NCBI GenBank assembly: GCA_944389885.1
Contig: CALXNZ010000002.1
Span: 1 to 64,000, forward strand
DNA: 64,000 nucleotides
Reading direction: 5' to 3'
Source of the DNA: an uncultured Opitutales bacterium
GTDB lineage: Bacteria; Verrucomicrobiota; Verrucomicrobiia; Opitutales; Intestinicryptomonadaceae
Shown piece after piece: positions 1 through 11,113 of the stretch. The notes under the pieces are model-generated. The model was not told the DNA's origin. It saw nothing but the letters and a program-made list of their open reading frames with translations, and made no database searches. Position numbers and translations under genes: made by a program. The first letter of the stretch is position 1. Each line of letters begins with the position of its first letter.

Positions 1-192
1 GGCATTGTAGAACATTTTTTATTCTCTTTGCCCTCTTTTTTTTCTCCCATTCCACAATCTTTGACGTAGAGCGTAAACGAATAACGGCGAATCAATCGCA
101 AGGCAATAAATTGAAAAATTCCTCCTTTTCCCGCCAGATTTAAAAACGTTTATTTCGATTTTTTTATTTTAAATATTCTCCAACCAGATAGA
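1..192. other. Intergenic leader, no gene seen
   Basis: AT-rich stretch between the window edge and the first glycosidase. No coding pattern, tRNA or strong hairpin is visible. It probably holds the promoter of the downstream gene, but I cannot point to a convincing -35/-10 pair. Confidence 0.5.
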
Positions 193-2247
193 ATGCAATA
201 TATGAAATTTGTATTTTTCGTCTTTATATTGCATATCTGCCTATTGCAATCCTTTGCCGCATTGAACAGAAAAGCAATAGTAGAACGGCACAATGTAATA
301 TTGAACGACTTTTACACGTCCTGCGCCCAAGTAGGAAACGGCGAATTTGCGTTTTCATGCGACGCCCTCGGCCTGCAAAATTTCGGCGGAGACATATTAA
401 GCAACTGGGCATGGCACTCAACCCCTCCGCGCAGATATGTTAAGCCTGAAAACTTTAAGTTTCAAGACTACGACAACGACGGCCGAAAAGTTCCCTATCC
501 CACAAATCCGGAAGGCCAAGAGCCTGAATACAGATGGCTGCAACACAATCCCCATAGGATACACTTGGCGCGGCTGCGCTTTACAATCGACGGCGGAGAG
601 CTCGCCAAAGATCGCGTAAAAATCAAGGAGCAAAAGCTGGACTTGTGGAAGGGAGAAGTAAGCAGCCTCTGGAGCATAGACGATGTTCCAGTCGAAGTTT
701 TGACTATATCCCACCCCGAACGCGACATAGTTGCGGTATCAATAAAATCGGAACTTTTGGCGTCGGGACGGCTCGCGGTGGAAATCGCATTCCCGGATTC
801 TTCGCGCGGCGGAATCGACTGGCAGTCTCCAAACTCGCATCGCACAAAGCACGATCTTGAAAGCGAAACTGTGGAATTCGAGCGCAAATTGGACAAAGAT
901 TTTTATTTTGTAAGCCTACATCTGGCGAACGCAAAAGTAGAAAATGTAAGAAAACATTTTTATATAATAAAATCAAGCGGTTCCGATTCCGTCAAAATTT
1001 CCTGCGAATTCTCTCCGCAAAAAATTTCCATTCCACTTCCGACATTCGACGAAACCGCCGCGCTCTCCCAAAAACATTGGGAAAAATTCTGGAATTCGGG
1101 GGCCGCCGTGGATATGTCCGGGAGCGCGGATAAGCGTTGGCGGGAGCTCGAACGCCGCATAGTGTTGTCGCAATATCTTTTAGCTGTAAACGCGGCGGGC
1201 TCACTGCCCCCGCAGGATACGGGGCTATATATTTCGGCGGAGGAAACCGGCAAGATAAATCTGGAAAATTATATTTGGCTCGGAGCCCATTACGCCCTTT
1301 GGGGGCGCTGGGAGCTTCTTGAAAAAAGCCTAACCTGGTATCTAACGGCCCTGCCTCAGGCTCAAAAATATGCAAACATGCAAGGATACAACGGAGCCAG
1401 ATGGCCCAACAACTGCGGCCCAGACGCCGTTGAATCGCCTTCTCCGAGAGGCCCATTTCTAATATGGCAACAGCCGCACCCAATATTCTTCGCCGAACTC
1501 GACTTCCGCCTGCACCCAACCCGACAAACTCTCGATAAATGGGCCCCCGTAATAGACGCAACGGCCGACTTCATGGCCGACTTTGCCATGCTGGAAGGCA
1601 GAAGCAATTTGTACGCTCTAATCGAGCCATTAATTTCAATGTCGCAACGGGACGCAAACCCAAACGCCCGCAATCCCATATTTGAGTTAAGCTATTGGCG
1701 CTTTGGGCTGCGCGTGGCAAATGAATGGAAGTCTCGCATGGAGTTGCCACAAAACGAATCGTGGTCAAAAATTCTGGGCAGGTTTTCCCCGCTCCCCCTC
1801 GACGCCCAATACTACGCGCTTTCGCCGGATAAAATAAACACCTATTACAGGTGGACCTCTTCAGTGCCCTCCCAAACAGGCGTATATGGGATACTGCCCG
1901 GAGACGGAGCGGATCCTCAAATAGCCCTCAATACAATACGGAGAGTCGCTAAAGACTGGCAGCTTCCGGTATGTAGCGGTTGGACATTCCCAATGCTGGC
2001 GATGTCGGCTGCCCGCACTGGGCAACAAAAATTAGCTGTGGATTTCCTATTAAACAATGCCCCCGGCAACAATTTCGACAAATTTGGACATATCCAGGCA
2101 GGAATATCGCCCTATCTGCCGGGAAATGGGGCCCTCCTCTACGCTGTTGCGGCAATGATCACAGGTTGGGACAAAGATCCTAAATGCCTCTTTCCCGAAT
2201 CGTGGAAAATAAAAGCCGAAGGATTTCCGCAGGGCATAGCCCCATAG
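193..2247 (+). CDS. Secreted six-hairpin (alpha/alpha barrel) glycosidase-like protein
   Basis: 684 residues. A hydrophobic signal peptide occupies about residues 4-23 and probably ends near SFA-AL; the ATG at 202 (residue 4) is an equally possible start. The middle and C-terminal parts resemble bacterial six-hairpin glycosidases: around residues 398-430 there is a YNGARWP segment followed by ESPSPRGPFLIWQQPHPIFF, a pattern I associate with the GH65/GH95-like clan of secreted polysaccharide enzymes. The product should act in the periplasm or outside the cell. The substrate and catalytic acid cannot be assigned by eye. It stands alone, facing the PEP-CTERM gene across a shared terminator. Fold class moderately sure; activity unknown. 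Confidence 0.7.
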   Translation: MQYMKFVFFVFILHICLLQSFAALNRKAIVERHNVILNDFYTSCAQVGNGEFAFSCDALGLQNFGGDILSNWAWHSTPPRRYVKPENFKFQDYDNDGRKVPYPTNPEGQEPEYRWLQHNPHRIHLARLRFTIDGGELAKDRVKIKEQKLDLWKGEVSSLWSIDDVPVEVLTISHPERDIVAVSIKSELLASGRLAVEIAFPDSSRGGIDWQSPNSHRTKHDLESETVEFERKLDKDFYFVSLHLANAKVENVRKHFYIIKSSGSDSVKISCEFSPQKISIPLPTFDETAALSQKHWEKFWNSGAAVDMSGSADKRWRELERRIVLSQYLLAVNAAGSLPPQDTGLYISAEETGKINLENYIWLGAHYALWGRWELLEKSLTWYLTALPQAQKYANMQGYNGARWPNNCGPDAVESPSPRGPFLIWQQPHPIFFAELDFRLHPTRQTLDKWAPVIDATADFMADFAMLEGRSNLYALIEPLISMSQRDANPNARNPIFELSYWRFGLRVANEWKSRMELPQNESWSKILGRFSPLPLDAQYYALSPDKINTYYRWTSSVPSQTGVYGILPGDGADPQIALNTIRRVAKDWQLPVCSGWTFPMLAMSAARTGQQKLAVDFLLNNAPGNNFDKFGHIQAGISPYLPGNGALLYAVAAMITGWDKDPKCLFPESWKIKAEGFPQGIAP

Positions 2248-2250
2248 ATA

Positions 2251-2286
2251 AAAAAAGCGCTTCGGAATTTTCCCGAAGCGTTTTTT
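2251..2286. terminator. Bidirectional terminator between convergent genes
   Basis: Inverted repeat CGCTTCGG/CCCGAAGCG flanked by six A on the left and six T on the right, so it can work on both strands. It sits 3 bases after the glycosidase stop and 13 bases from the end of the PEP-CTERM gene. Confidence 0.85.
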
Positions 2287-2298
2287 CTTGCGGATTGC

Positions 2299-3351
2299 CT
2301 ACTTCAAACGCCGGCGCACAAGGGCCAGCGCAAAAGCGCCAAACGCGAATATAGCCGCGTACGACGCCGGCTCTGGAATTGCCAACTGGTATACATTGTA
2401 AGAAGTCGAGTCCAAAATTTCCTCGCCAGCTATTATCTGGCCGCTCTGGACCATATCGTAAAAAGATTCGCCGTTTACAAATATTGAATCCTTTTGCGAT
2501 TCCGCCGCCAAATCATTTATAGAGTATATCTTGTCCCCTACGCCGAAATCTTCAAACAGGACATTGACGGCTGTATTGGAAACATCGTAAAGGGATCCCT
2601 TAAAAACTATGGATTCCGCTTTTCCCACATTTGCGAAACTAAAACGAAATTCACCGTCCTGCGAGCCGTTGTTTACAAATAGTTGATTGATTGTGACCGT
2701 ACTGTTGTCGACAATGAGAGTTCCGCAATCTCTAACGCCTTCTTTTATCAAACTCGAACCTCTAACGGCAAGAGTTGAGATAATCAAATCGTGGTCTTTT
2801 GCCCTAACTGTGGAACCGTTTACAAAGTGCGTATATCCCATTTGGGCGCCCTCTGCCGAGTATGTGAGATTTATATTTTCCAACCAGAATTCGCATGTAT
2901 CTAAGGTTATCCCCCCCGAATAGGTCACTTTTTGATTTATTACCGCGTTTCCAAAATTGTACATGTCGGACGATCTGAAGTCCAATCTTGTCTTAATTTT
3001 AGAGTTTAAAAGAAAAGAACCATTAAATGTAATAACGGAAGACCCATCTGCATAGAACTGGACATGCCACATATTGAAATCTGTAGATGCTCCAGAGGTA
3101 TTATTCTTTATTACAACATCGCAATCAAATACATAATCTCTGGTGAATGTTCCGACTTCTATGGTCTGGTCGGCGAATTCAAACGTGAATGTTCCGCCAT
3201 TCATGCCTTCATAAAGAGTAGTAATATCGCCGGGGAGTGTAGAAGTCCAAGTCTCGCCTTCTGCGGGAATCGTATAAAACTGCCCATATGACAGCGGCGG
3301 CAATGCCAAGCCTGCCAAAGCGCATAATAATAGACCACTATATCTTTTCAT
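2299..3351 (-). CDS. PEP-CTERM sorting-signal protein
   Basis: 350 residues from the chosen ATG at 3351, which directly starts the signal peptide MKRYSGLLLCALAGLALPP; an upstream in-frame ATG at 3396 would add 15 residues that do not look like a signal sequence. The C-terminus carries the tripartite PEP-CTERM signal: IPEPAS, a hydrophobic helix, then RRRLK. Such proteins are exported and thought to be processed by an exosortase. The body is rich in Asn, Thr, Ser and beta-strand-like repeats (for example STVTINQLFVNNGS), like the autotransporter-type PEP-CTERM proteins common in Verrucomicrobiota. No exosortase gene lies in this window. Specific role unknown. Confidence 0.85.
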   Translation of the reverse strand: MKRYSGLLLCALAGLALPPLSYGQFYTIPAEGETWTSTLPGDITTLYEGMNGGTFTFEFADQTIEVGTFTRDYVFDCDVVIKNNTSGASTDFNMWHVQFYADGSSVITFNGSFLLNSKIKTRLDFRSSDMYNFGNAVINQKVTYSGGITLDTCEFWLENINLTYSAEGAQMGYTHFVNGSTVRAKDHDLIISTLAVRGSSLIKEGVRDCGTLIVDNSTVTINQLFVNNGSQDGEFRFSFANVGKAESIVFKGSLYDVSNTAVNVLFEDFGVGDKIYSINDLAAESQKDSIFVNGESFYDMVQSGQIIAGEEILDSTSYNVYQLAIPEPASYAAIFAFGAFALALVRRRLK

Positions 3352-3504
3352 AAGTATTGAGTTAGTTGAGTTAGGTTTAAGATATGCTGAAGTCAAAAAA
3401 GATTATAGGATTTATGTCAATGATAAAATAATCTCTAACAACATTATAATAAGACTTTAACAATATATATAAATAAATCATTAAAAAGAAGCCGCAATGG
3501 CAAT

Positions 3505-3534
3505 AAAAAACCCTCCCCGCAAAGCGGGGAAGGC
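3505..3534 (-). terminator. Terminator after the dUTPase gene
   Basis: On the minus strand a CCCCGC/GCGGGG stem with a three-base loop is followed by GTTTTTTATT. It lies about 35 bases after the stop of the dUTPase-like gene. Confidence 0.8.
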
Positions 3535-3567
3535 GGCACTATAAAAGCTCTCTAAATATTTCTTATG

Positions 3568-3942
3568 TCAAATTCCGCGACAATCATTCTCGTCTTTAGT
3601 GGAATATCCGGAATCTTGGCGGTCGTGGTTTATATGGTTCTTCTTGGCATACGCCTGATAAAAATCGTCTGCCGTCATGCCGAGAACTTGGGCCATAGAC
3701 ACCAAAAAATGCAGCATATCCACGACTTCAACTTTCGCGTTTTGCGGATCGAATTTCTGGTACTTTGCCCACCATTTCCAAGGAACGGAATCCACCAACT
3801 CGGCGTTTTCCTGCTGCATGGCTCGACTATAATTGAGAACCCAATGCACCTTTTCGTCGTCCGACATATTTGCGGTATCGACCCCTATGCGCTTATTGAG
3901 CTCGTATTGCATATCGAAAATTTCCTGAAGCTTGTCTTTCAT
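3568..3942 (-). CDS. MazG-like (type 2, dimeric) dUTP diphosphatase
   Basis: 124 residues, mostly helical. The sequence has the two acidic helices expected of all-alpha NTP pyrophosphatases: ENAELVDSVPWKWW about residues 45-58 and EVVDMLHFLVSMAQVLGM about residues 72-89, giving an ExxD metal site. The VPWKWW stretch is typical of the dUTPase-2 group, which hydrolyses dUTP to dUMP and pyrophosphate to keep uracil out of DNA. It is 77 bases downstream of the DeoR-type regulator on the same strand and may share its transcript. dUTPase is the best guess; another dNTP substrate is possible. Confidence 0.7.
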   Translation of the reverse strand: MKDKLQEIFDMQYELNKRIGVDTANMSDDEKVHWVLNYSRAMQQENAELVDSVPWKWWAKYQKFDPQNAKVEVVDMLHFLVSMAQVLGMTADDFYQAYAKKNHINHDRQDSGYSTKDENDCRGI

Positions 3943-4019
3943 AATATAAAATACGTTAAAACAAATAACTGTCCGGAGTCAACAGATACCGGAATATTGT
4001 AATAAAATATTCGCCAAAG

Positions 4020-4772
4020 CTATTTTATATGCGCTCCCGTAGCTTGAAGCTTTTCCATAAATGCCGGATCTGCGTTCGAATCGGTGATTATGCAATCTAT
4101 TGAGTCGAGCGATGCGAAGAAAATCGCGCTGCGCACGCCAAATTTGGAGGAATCGCAAAGCAGTATTTTTTCCGTGCATAGCGGCAGGGCGTTTTCCTTG
4201 AATTCAGCGTGGATTTCAGCGGCCTCGCTCACGCCTTTCTCTAAATCTACGCCGTTGCATGAGAAAAAGAATTTGTCTATGGTAAAACGTCTCAGAGACG
4301 CCCACGCGGACGACCCCCCATAACTGTGGCTTATTCTATCCAACTTGCCGCCGGTGGCTATCACATTGATATTGGATTTTCCCATCAATGGAACAACACA
4401 ATCGTGTGCGTTGGTAATTACAGTAAGGCTAATATCGGGAAGCAAATCCGCAAGCGCCAAAGCTGTGGAGCTTGCGTCCAACAAAATAGTCTCCCCCTCT
4501 TTTATGCTTGAAATTGCCTTCTTGGCGATTTCCTGTTTTGCGGCGCGATTTTCTTTCAGGCGCTTTTGTATGGGAAGATCTATAGAACGCCGTTCTATGC
4601 GCAAACAGCCCCCGTGAGTGCGCAAAAGTTTGCCTTCTGCGTCGAGGTGTTCAAGGTCGCGGCGAATAGTCTCGTCTGTGACATCAAAATATTTTGCCAG
4701 CTCAATCGTTCTCAGACTCTGAGAGGACTCGAGCATATTTAGTATTATGCGGTGACGTTGTCTTGCTAACAT
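4020..4772 (-). CDS. DeoR/GlpR-family transcriptional regulator
   Basis: 250 residues. The N-terminal helix-turn-helix (about residues 1-57) has the family pattern RQRHRIILNMLE, then VTDETIRRDLEHLDAEGKL and the RTHGG turn. The C-terminal DeoR sensor domain shows LLDASSTALALADLL, VITNAH and IATGGKLD, the phosphosugar-binding (DeoRC) landmarks. Members usually repress sugar-catabolic genes and are released by a phosphorylated sugar. No sugar operon is adjacent: the nearest genes are a dUTPase and the divergent gdhA, about 200 bases away, so the target is not evident. Confidence 0.88.
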   Translation of the reverse strand: MLARQRHRIILNMLESSQSLRTIELAKYFDVTDETIRRDLEHLDAEGKLLRTHGGCLRIERRSIDLPIQKRLKENRAAKQEIAKKAISSIKEGETILLDASSTALALADLLPDISLTVITNAHDCVVPLMGKSNINVIATGGKLDRISHSYGGSSAWASLRRFTIDKFFFSCNGVDLEKGVSEAAEIHAEFKENALPLCTEKILLCDSSKFGVRSAIFFASLDSIDCIITDSNADPAFMEKLQATGAHIK

Positions 4773-4870
4773 GAGTATTTATGGTAATTCGTGGTCTAAA
4801 CCAGTCAAGTTAAAAATGTTGGATTTTGCGATTTACATGTGGGATTTTTCAGAAAAACCAAGTTTTTAAG

Positions 4871-4893
4871 TGTACATTTTTGTAGCTTTTTAA
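4871..4893 (+). promoter_or_regulatory. Shared element upstream of gdhA (TGTACATTTTTGTAG)
   Basis: TGTACATTTTTGTAG followed by CTTTTTAA, about 90 bases before the gdhA start. The same 15 bases occur at 20589-20603 upstream of nifJ, again followed by a T run and AA. The core contains the inverted repeat TACA-TTTT-TGTA. It may be a regulator-binding site or promoter element; this is inference from the repetition. Confidence 0.5.
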
Positions 4894-4942
4894 CTTTTTT
4901 GAGGCATATGCCTTGACGCAGCTGAAGGCGCGGACAACATGA

Positions 4943-6319
<1,377 letters not shown>

Positions 6320-6346
6320 TACAAGTCTCAACATGCTTTTCTTGCA

Positions 6347-6377
6347 AGCCCGGCGAATATTTGCCGGGCTTTTTTTG
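6347..6377 (+). terminator. gdhA terminator
   Basis: AGCCCGGC, eight-base loop, GCCGGGCT, then seven T; a strong rho-independent terminator 27 bases after the gdhA stop. Confidence 0.92.
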
Positions 6378-6473
6378 CCTATATGTTTTCTGCGGTTAAA
6401 AATATTTCTGCCGCATGGCCCAAGATTGTCGATAAAGCCTTCCGCCCGTAAATTTGGCGGGTGCTCCGGCAAA

Positions 6474-6510
6474 AACAAAAAAATCCTCCGGGTGTTTTCC
6501 CCGAAGGATT
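6474..6510 (-). terminator. leuA terminator
   Basis: On the minus strand AATCCTTCGGGG and CACCCGGAGGATT pair with one or two mismatches and are followed by TTTTTTTG. It lies just after the leuA stop. Confidence 0.85.
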
Positions 6511-6526
6511 AGACAAAATGCCTAAG

Positions 6527-8209
6527 CTAAGAAGCGGCATTTAGCCTATTATAGGCGCAAATCAAACCCTTCAAACCCGCGGACTCTATATTGGAATCCA
6601 CCCCGACGCCCCATATGTTCGCCTTGTCGGAAGCTCTTTCCAAACATATATATGCGGCTGAATTTGTCGCGGAGCCTTTGCCTATCGCGTGAGAGCGATA
6701 GTCGAGAAGCTTAAAGTTCTTGAGACCTGCGGCGGCCAACGCATTAACAAGGGCGTTTATCGGGCCGTTCCCTTTCTCGGACAAAACTTTTTCCTCGCCG
6801 TTTATGAGGGCTTTAGCGCTTATGCGAACTTCTTTGTTGTTTTCATTGTCAGGTTCGGCCGGCGATATTTTATACGACAACAAACGTATCGGAAATTCGC
6901 GCTTAACGAATTCGTCCTGAAATATATTATTGATTTCATTTGGGGAGAGCTCTTTGCCCAATTTGTCGGCCTTTGCATTCACAAAGTCTCCCACCTGCTG
7001 GTGCATGCCCTTTGGCAGATCGTACCCAAACTCCGAAGCCAATACATATGCAACTCCGCCTTTTCCGCTCTGGGAATTTATCCTTATTATAGCCTCGTAA
7101 GTACAGCCTATATCGGTAGGATCTATCAATAGGTACGGAACCTCCCACTTGCCGTGGGAATCTTTGAGCATGTCCATGCCTTTTTTAATAGCGTCCTGAT
7201 GCGAACCGCTAAACGCCGTAAACACGAGATCTCCAGCATAGGGGTGGCGCGGTGGAACTTTCATGCGCGTGCATTCCTCATACACGGCCCGAACCTCCGG
7301 AAGATGCGTAAAATCCAAATGCGGGTCTATGCCTTCGGAATACATATTTAAAGCCACTGTCACAATGTCGAGATTTCCGGTGCGCTCGCCATTGCCAAAA
7401 AGCGTCCCTTCCACCCGCTCGGCGCCCGCCATTAGAGCCATCTCCGTGGCGGCTACCCCCGTGCCCCTATCGTTGTGGGTATGCACGCTTATCTCTACGC
7501 AGTCGCGGTCTTTTATGTTGCGGCTCATCCACTCTATCTGGTCGGCGTAAACGTTCGGGCTTCGGTACTGCACGGTCTCGGGCAAATTCACTATCAGCTT
7601 ATTATCGGGCGTCGGCCTCCAAATATCCTTGACAGCCTCGCAAATCTCGAGGGCAAAATCGAGTTCCGTATCGCTGAAGCTCTCAGGGGAATACTCCATG
7701 CGAACCTTTGTGCCTTCGGCCTCAAGGGCGTCGGCGTATTCGCGAACCATGCGGGCCCCTTTGCGGGCAATCTCGATTATTTCAGGCCGCGTCATTTTAA
7801 AGGTCACCTTGCGCTGAAGGGCCGACGTGCTGTTATAAAGATGCACTATCGCCTCACGCGCCCCCCTTATGGCGTCAAAGGTCTTCTTTATTAGATGTTC
7901 GCGCGCCTGCGTCAAAACTTGCAGCGACACTCCTTCGGGAACCCTATTTTCGTCTATCAGCTTGCGTATGAACTCGTATTCGGTATCTGAAGCCGCGGGA
8001 AAGCCCACTTCAATCTCCTTAAAACCTATCCGCAACAATTCTTCGTAAAGCCGCAATTTCTCTCCGACGTTCATGGGAACCGCAAGAGCCTGATTACCGT
8101 CCCTCAAATCAACACTACACCATGCCGGAGCACGGCTTATGCGTTTATCGGGCCACTGCCTGTCGGGCAGCGACACCTCGAAGTGATGTCCGTATTTGTT
8201 GTTTTGCAT
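6527..8209 (-). CDS. leuA: 2-isopropylmalate synthase (long form)
   Basis: 560 residues, first committed step of leucine synthesis (acetyl-CoA plus 2-oxoisovalerate). The HMGL-like barrel begins with APAWCSVDLRDGNQAL (about residues 28-43), then GFKEIEVGFPAASDTEYEF and the metal-binding HTHNDRGTGVAA (about 245-256). The C-terminal third is the LeuA regulatory domain (KEVRISAKALINGEEKVL onward), which mediates leucine feedback in known enzymes. Length and motifs fit the LeuA type found in actinobacteria and many Verrucomicrobiota. It is 88 bases downstream of the UDP-glucose dehydrogenase gene but separated from it by a terminator. No leader peptide with Leu codons is seen in that gap. Confidence 0.95.
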   Translation of the reverse strand: MQNNKYGHHFEVSLPDRQWPDKRISRAPAWCSVDLRDGNQALAVPMNVGEKLRLYEELLRIGFKEIEVGFPAASDTEYEFIRKLIDENRVPEGVSLQVLTQAREHLIKKTFDAIRGAREAIVHLYNSTSALQRKVTFKMTRPEIIEIARKGARMVREYADALEAEGTKVRMEYSPESFSDTELDFALEICEAVKDIWRPTPDNKLIVNLPETVQYRSPNVYADQIEWMSRNIKDRDCVEISVHTHNDRGTGVAATEMALMAGAERVEGTLFGNGERTGNLDIVTVALNMYSEGIDPHLDFTHLPEVRAVYEECTRMKVPPRHPYAGDLVFTAFSGSHQDAIKKGMDMLKDSHGKWEVPYLLIDPTDIGCTYEAIIRINSQSGKGGVAYVLASEFGYDLPKGMHQQVGDFVNAKADKLGKELSPNEINNIFQDEFVKREFPIRLLSYKISPAEPDNENNKEVRISAKALINGEEKVLSEKGNGPINALVNALAAAGLKNFKLLDYRSHAIGKGSATNSAAYICLERASDKANIWGVGVDSNIESAGLKGLICAYNRLNAAS

Positions 8210-8239
8210 ATTTACTTTCTATTTTATAAATTCTTCGGA

Positions 8240-8273
8240 ATAAAAAGCGCGAAATCCTTTGGGAAATCGCGCT
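8240..8273 (-). terminator. Terminator after the UDP-glucose dehydrogenase gene
   Basis: On the minus strand AGCGCGA-TT-TCC, CAAA loop, GGA-TT-TCGCGCT, followed by TTTTATT; the stem has a 2x2 T-T internal loop. It lies between ugd and leuA. Confidence 0.8.
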
Positions 8274-8297
8274 CAAAATGTCCTTTCTGGAATTTTG

Positions 8298-9662
8298 TCA
8301 AAGCAGATTTCCCTTGCCTATACCGCGCACAAGGTATCCCAACTCGAGTAAAAGTCGGGTATCAAGACAATTTCTACCGTCAAATATCCACGATGGCCGC
8401 ACCATAGTCGCCTTTATTTTTCCGTAATCGAGTGTCTTAAATTCGTCCCAATGTGTCAACAAAACAATTGCGTGGGCTCCTTCCGCGGCCTTATAGGGGG
8501 AATCGCAGAACTCAACCCGCGAATCGCCATCGGACAACCCCAAATCCGAAAGAATTTGCCTTTTTGAGACTTTGGGATCGTAAAAGGCCAGCTTTGCGTT
8601 CTCGCTCAGGAAATCTTTGCATATATCTATGGCGGGAGACTCGCGGGTATCGTTTGTATTTTCCTTAAACGCGAATCCGAATATTGCCAGGCGCTTTCCG
8701 CATATATTCCTAAACAACGAATCTATTACGAGCCTGCTGAAGCGATGCTTCTGGTAGGAGTTCATTTCCACCACCTTGCGCCAATAATCGGCGACTTTAG
8801 GAAGATTGAAATGCTCGCACAAATATACGAGATTCAACAAGTCTTTTTGGAAGCAAGAGCCCCCGTAGCCAATCGAACTCTTCAAGAATTTTGGCCCTAT
8901 GCGGGAATCGCTTCCAACGGCTTTCGCCACTTGGTCCACATCTGCCCCGGTGGCTTCGCACAGGGCGCTAATTGCGTTTATGGAACTTATTCTCTGGGCC
9001 AAGAAAGCGTTTGCTGTAAGTTTGCTTAATTCGCTCGACCAAAGATTTGTGGTCAATATTCTTTCGCGGGGAACCCATCTGGCGTATATGTCTGACAAAA
9101 CCCCAATGGCCCGGCGTCCCGATTCAGTATCCTCGTCTCCGCCTATCAATATTCTATCGGGATTTTCGAGATTTTCTATCGCCGTCCCCTCCGCCAAAAA
9201 TTCTGGATTTGACAGCACTTGGAATTTTACGCTGCCCTCCGAGAGAATCGCCTTCAAAACGTCGGCCGTCCTCACCGGCATGGTTGATTTCTCGACAACT
9301 ATCTTATCGGACTTCGACACCTCCGCAATTTTTCTGGCGCACGATTCCACAAAGCGGAGATCCGAAGCACTCCCGGCCCCGTATCCGTAAGTTTTTGTAG
9401 GAGTATTTACCGAAATAAACACTATATCCGCAGCATCTATTGCCGAATCTATATCTGTAGAGAAAAACAAGTTCACACCGCGAACACTCTTTACCAAAGA
9501 TTCAAGCAAAGGTTCGAACACCGGAAGGTTATCCGAATTCCACGCGGCTATTCTTTCGGCGTTCAAATCTACGACGTCAATCCTTATATCGGGGCATTTC
9601 GAGGCTATGACGGTCATGGTCGGACCGCCCACATAGCCTGCTCCTATACAACAGATCCTCAT
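8298..9662 (-). CDS. ugd: UDP-glucose 6-dehydrogenase, eukaryote-like type
   Basis: 454 residues. It oxidises UDP-glucose to UDP-glucuronate with two NAD+, feeding surface polysaccharide synthesis. The NAD fold opens with [14 protein letters not shown] and the catalytic Cys is C270 in [10 protein letters not shown]. Stretches such as [42 protein letters not shown] and [15 protein letters not shown] are close to the animal and plant enzyme rather than to the shorter E. coli type. The gene lies 15 bases after argG on the same strand, probably co-transcribed by position, and ends in its own terminator. No other polysaccharide genes are adjacent. Confidence 0.95.
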   Translation of the reverse strand: MRICCIGAGYVGGPTMTVIASKCPDIRIDVVDLNAERIAAWNSDNLPVFEPLLESLVKSVRGVNLFFSTDIDSAIDAADIVFISVNTPTKTYGYGAGSASDLRFVESCARKIAEVSKSDKIVVEKSTMPVRTADVLKAILSEGSVKFQVLSNPEFLAEGTAIENLENPDRILIGGDEDTESGRRAIGVLSDIYARWVPRERILTTNLWSSELSKLTANAFLAQRISSINAISALCEATGADVDQVAKAVGSDSRIGPKFLKSSIGYGGSCFQKDLLNLVYLCEHFNLPKVADYWRKVVEMNSYQKHRFSRLVIDSLFRNICGKRLAIFGFAFKENTNDTRESPAIDICKDFLSENAKLAFYDPKVSKRQILSDLGLSDGDSRVEFCDSPYKAAEGAHAIVLLTHWDEFKTLDYGKIKATMVRPSWIFDGRNCLDTRLLLELGYLVRGIGKGNLL

Positions 9663-9677
9663 GCCTAACCCGCAATT

Positions 9678-10937
9678 TTATTGTCTTACAAGTTTGGTTT
9701 TTTTTGCGAAAGCCTCTTTTGAGACGCCCTGCTTGATGGCTTTTTCGCGCAAGCGCAAACTTTGCAATTTGATAAATCCGGTGGCGTCGTCTTGATTATA
9801 GTCGCTCTTTACGCCTTCCATGCTCGCGATATTCTGGTCGTACAAGCTCTTGGGGCTCTTTCTGCCGGCGCATATAATATTGCCTTTATAGAGCTTGAGC
9901 CTCACGGTGCCGCAGACGTTCTCCTGACTCTTATCTATAAAAGCCTGGAGAGCCTCGCGTTCGGGCGCGAACCAGAAACCGTTGTATATGAGTTCGGCGT
10001 ATTTCGGAGTGAGAGTATCGCGCAAATGCATCAAGTCCCTATCGAGAGTCAAGGATTCCATTTGCCTATGGGCATTCATAAGAATTGTTCCGCCCGGAGT
10101 CTCATAGACGCCCCTGCTCTTCATTCCTACAAATCTATTTTCAACTAAATCGACCCTTCCGATTCCATGTTTGCCGCCGAGCTTGTTCAAGGTGCGGAGG
10201 ATATCTGACGGCTTCATCTTTTTATCGTTTATCGCCACGCAATCGCCCTTTTCAAATTTAAGCTCTATATATTCCGGCTTATTTGGAGCGTCTTCGGGGG
10301 AAACCGTAAGTTTGAACATTTTTTTATTTTCCTTTACGGTCGGATCGAACCACGGGTCTTCCAAGATTCCGGCTTCGTAGGAAATATGCAGCATGTTCCT
10401 ATCCATGGAGTATGGCTTTTTTGCGGAGGCCTCCACGTTTATGCCGTTCTTGCGGCAATATTCAATCATTTGGCTTCTTCCGGGAAAGAGCTTGCGGAAT
10501 TCGTCTATGCGCCACGGGCTTATTATTTTTATGTCAGGAGCCAGCGCCGCATAGGAGATCTCAAAGCGGCATTGGTCGTTGCCTTTGCCGGTTGCCCCGT
10601 GGGCCACATGAGTGGCTTTTTCCTTGCGAGCGATTTCTATCTGGGCTTTGGCGATAACCGGGCGGGCTATGGACGTTCCCAAATAGTACTGGCCCTCGTA
10701 AATGGCGTTTGCCCTAATCATCGGATAAATAAAGTCCGCAACAAATTCGTCCTGCAGATCTACGGTGTAGTGCGCAGACGCCCCCGTGGCTTTGGCTTTC
10801 TCGGCCAATCCCTCGAGTTCCTCCTCCTGGCCGACATTTGCGGCAAAGGTTATGATTTCGGCGTCAAAACGCTCTTTAATCCATTTTACTATGACGGACG
10901 TGTCCAATCCGCCAGAATATGCTAATACTACCTTCAT
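9678..10937 (-). CDS. argG: Argininosuccinate synthase
   Basis: 419 residues. It joins citrulline and aspartate with ATP in arginine synthesis. The N-type ATP pyrophosphatase loop is at the very start ([11 protein letters not shown], residues 4-14). Further family segments are [51 protein letters not shown] and the substrate-binding SLTLDRD. Length is normal. Divergent from trxB, with 176 bases between the two starts; this gap contains AT-rich sequence but no recognised ARG-box. The next gene downstream is ugd, only 15 bases away. Confidence 0.96.
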   Translation of the reverse strand: MKVVLAYSGGLDTSVIVKWIKERFDAEIITFAANVGQEEELEGLAEKAKATGASAHYTVDLQDEFVADFIYPMIRANAIYEGQYYLGTSIARPVIAKAQIEIARKEKATHVAHGATGKGNDQCRFEISYAALAPDIKIISPWRIDEFRKLFPGRSQMIEYCRKNGINVEASAKKPYSMDRNMLHISYEAGILEDPWFDPTVKENKKMFKLTVSPEDAPNKPEYIELKFEKGDCVAINDKKMKPSDILRTLNKLGGKHGIGRVDLVENRFVGMKSRGVYETPGGTILMNAHRQMESLTLDRDLMHLRDTLTPKYAELIYNGFWFAPEREALQAFIDKSQENVCGTVRLKLYKGNIICAGRKSPKSLYDQNIASMEGVKSDYNQDDATGFIKLQSLRLREKAIKQGVSKEAFAKKTKLVRQ

Positions 10938-11113
10938 TGTTTCTGCCTTTATAAAAATTCCAAATGCCGCAATCCTATCGATTGCGACTTTTCAGACGGG
11001 AATAATTGTCCTATACTTCTCCCATTGCAACAAAATTCTGCCTGTTCAAATTTTATGAGAGGAGCTAAAAAAAACTTGTTTAATGCCGCGTGCAAATTAG
11101 TTTTCTCTCGAAT

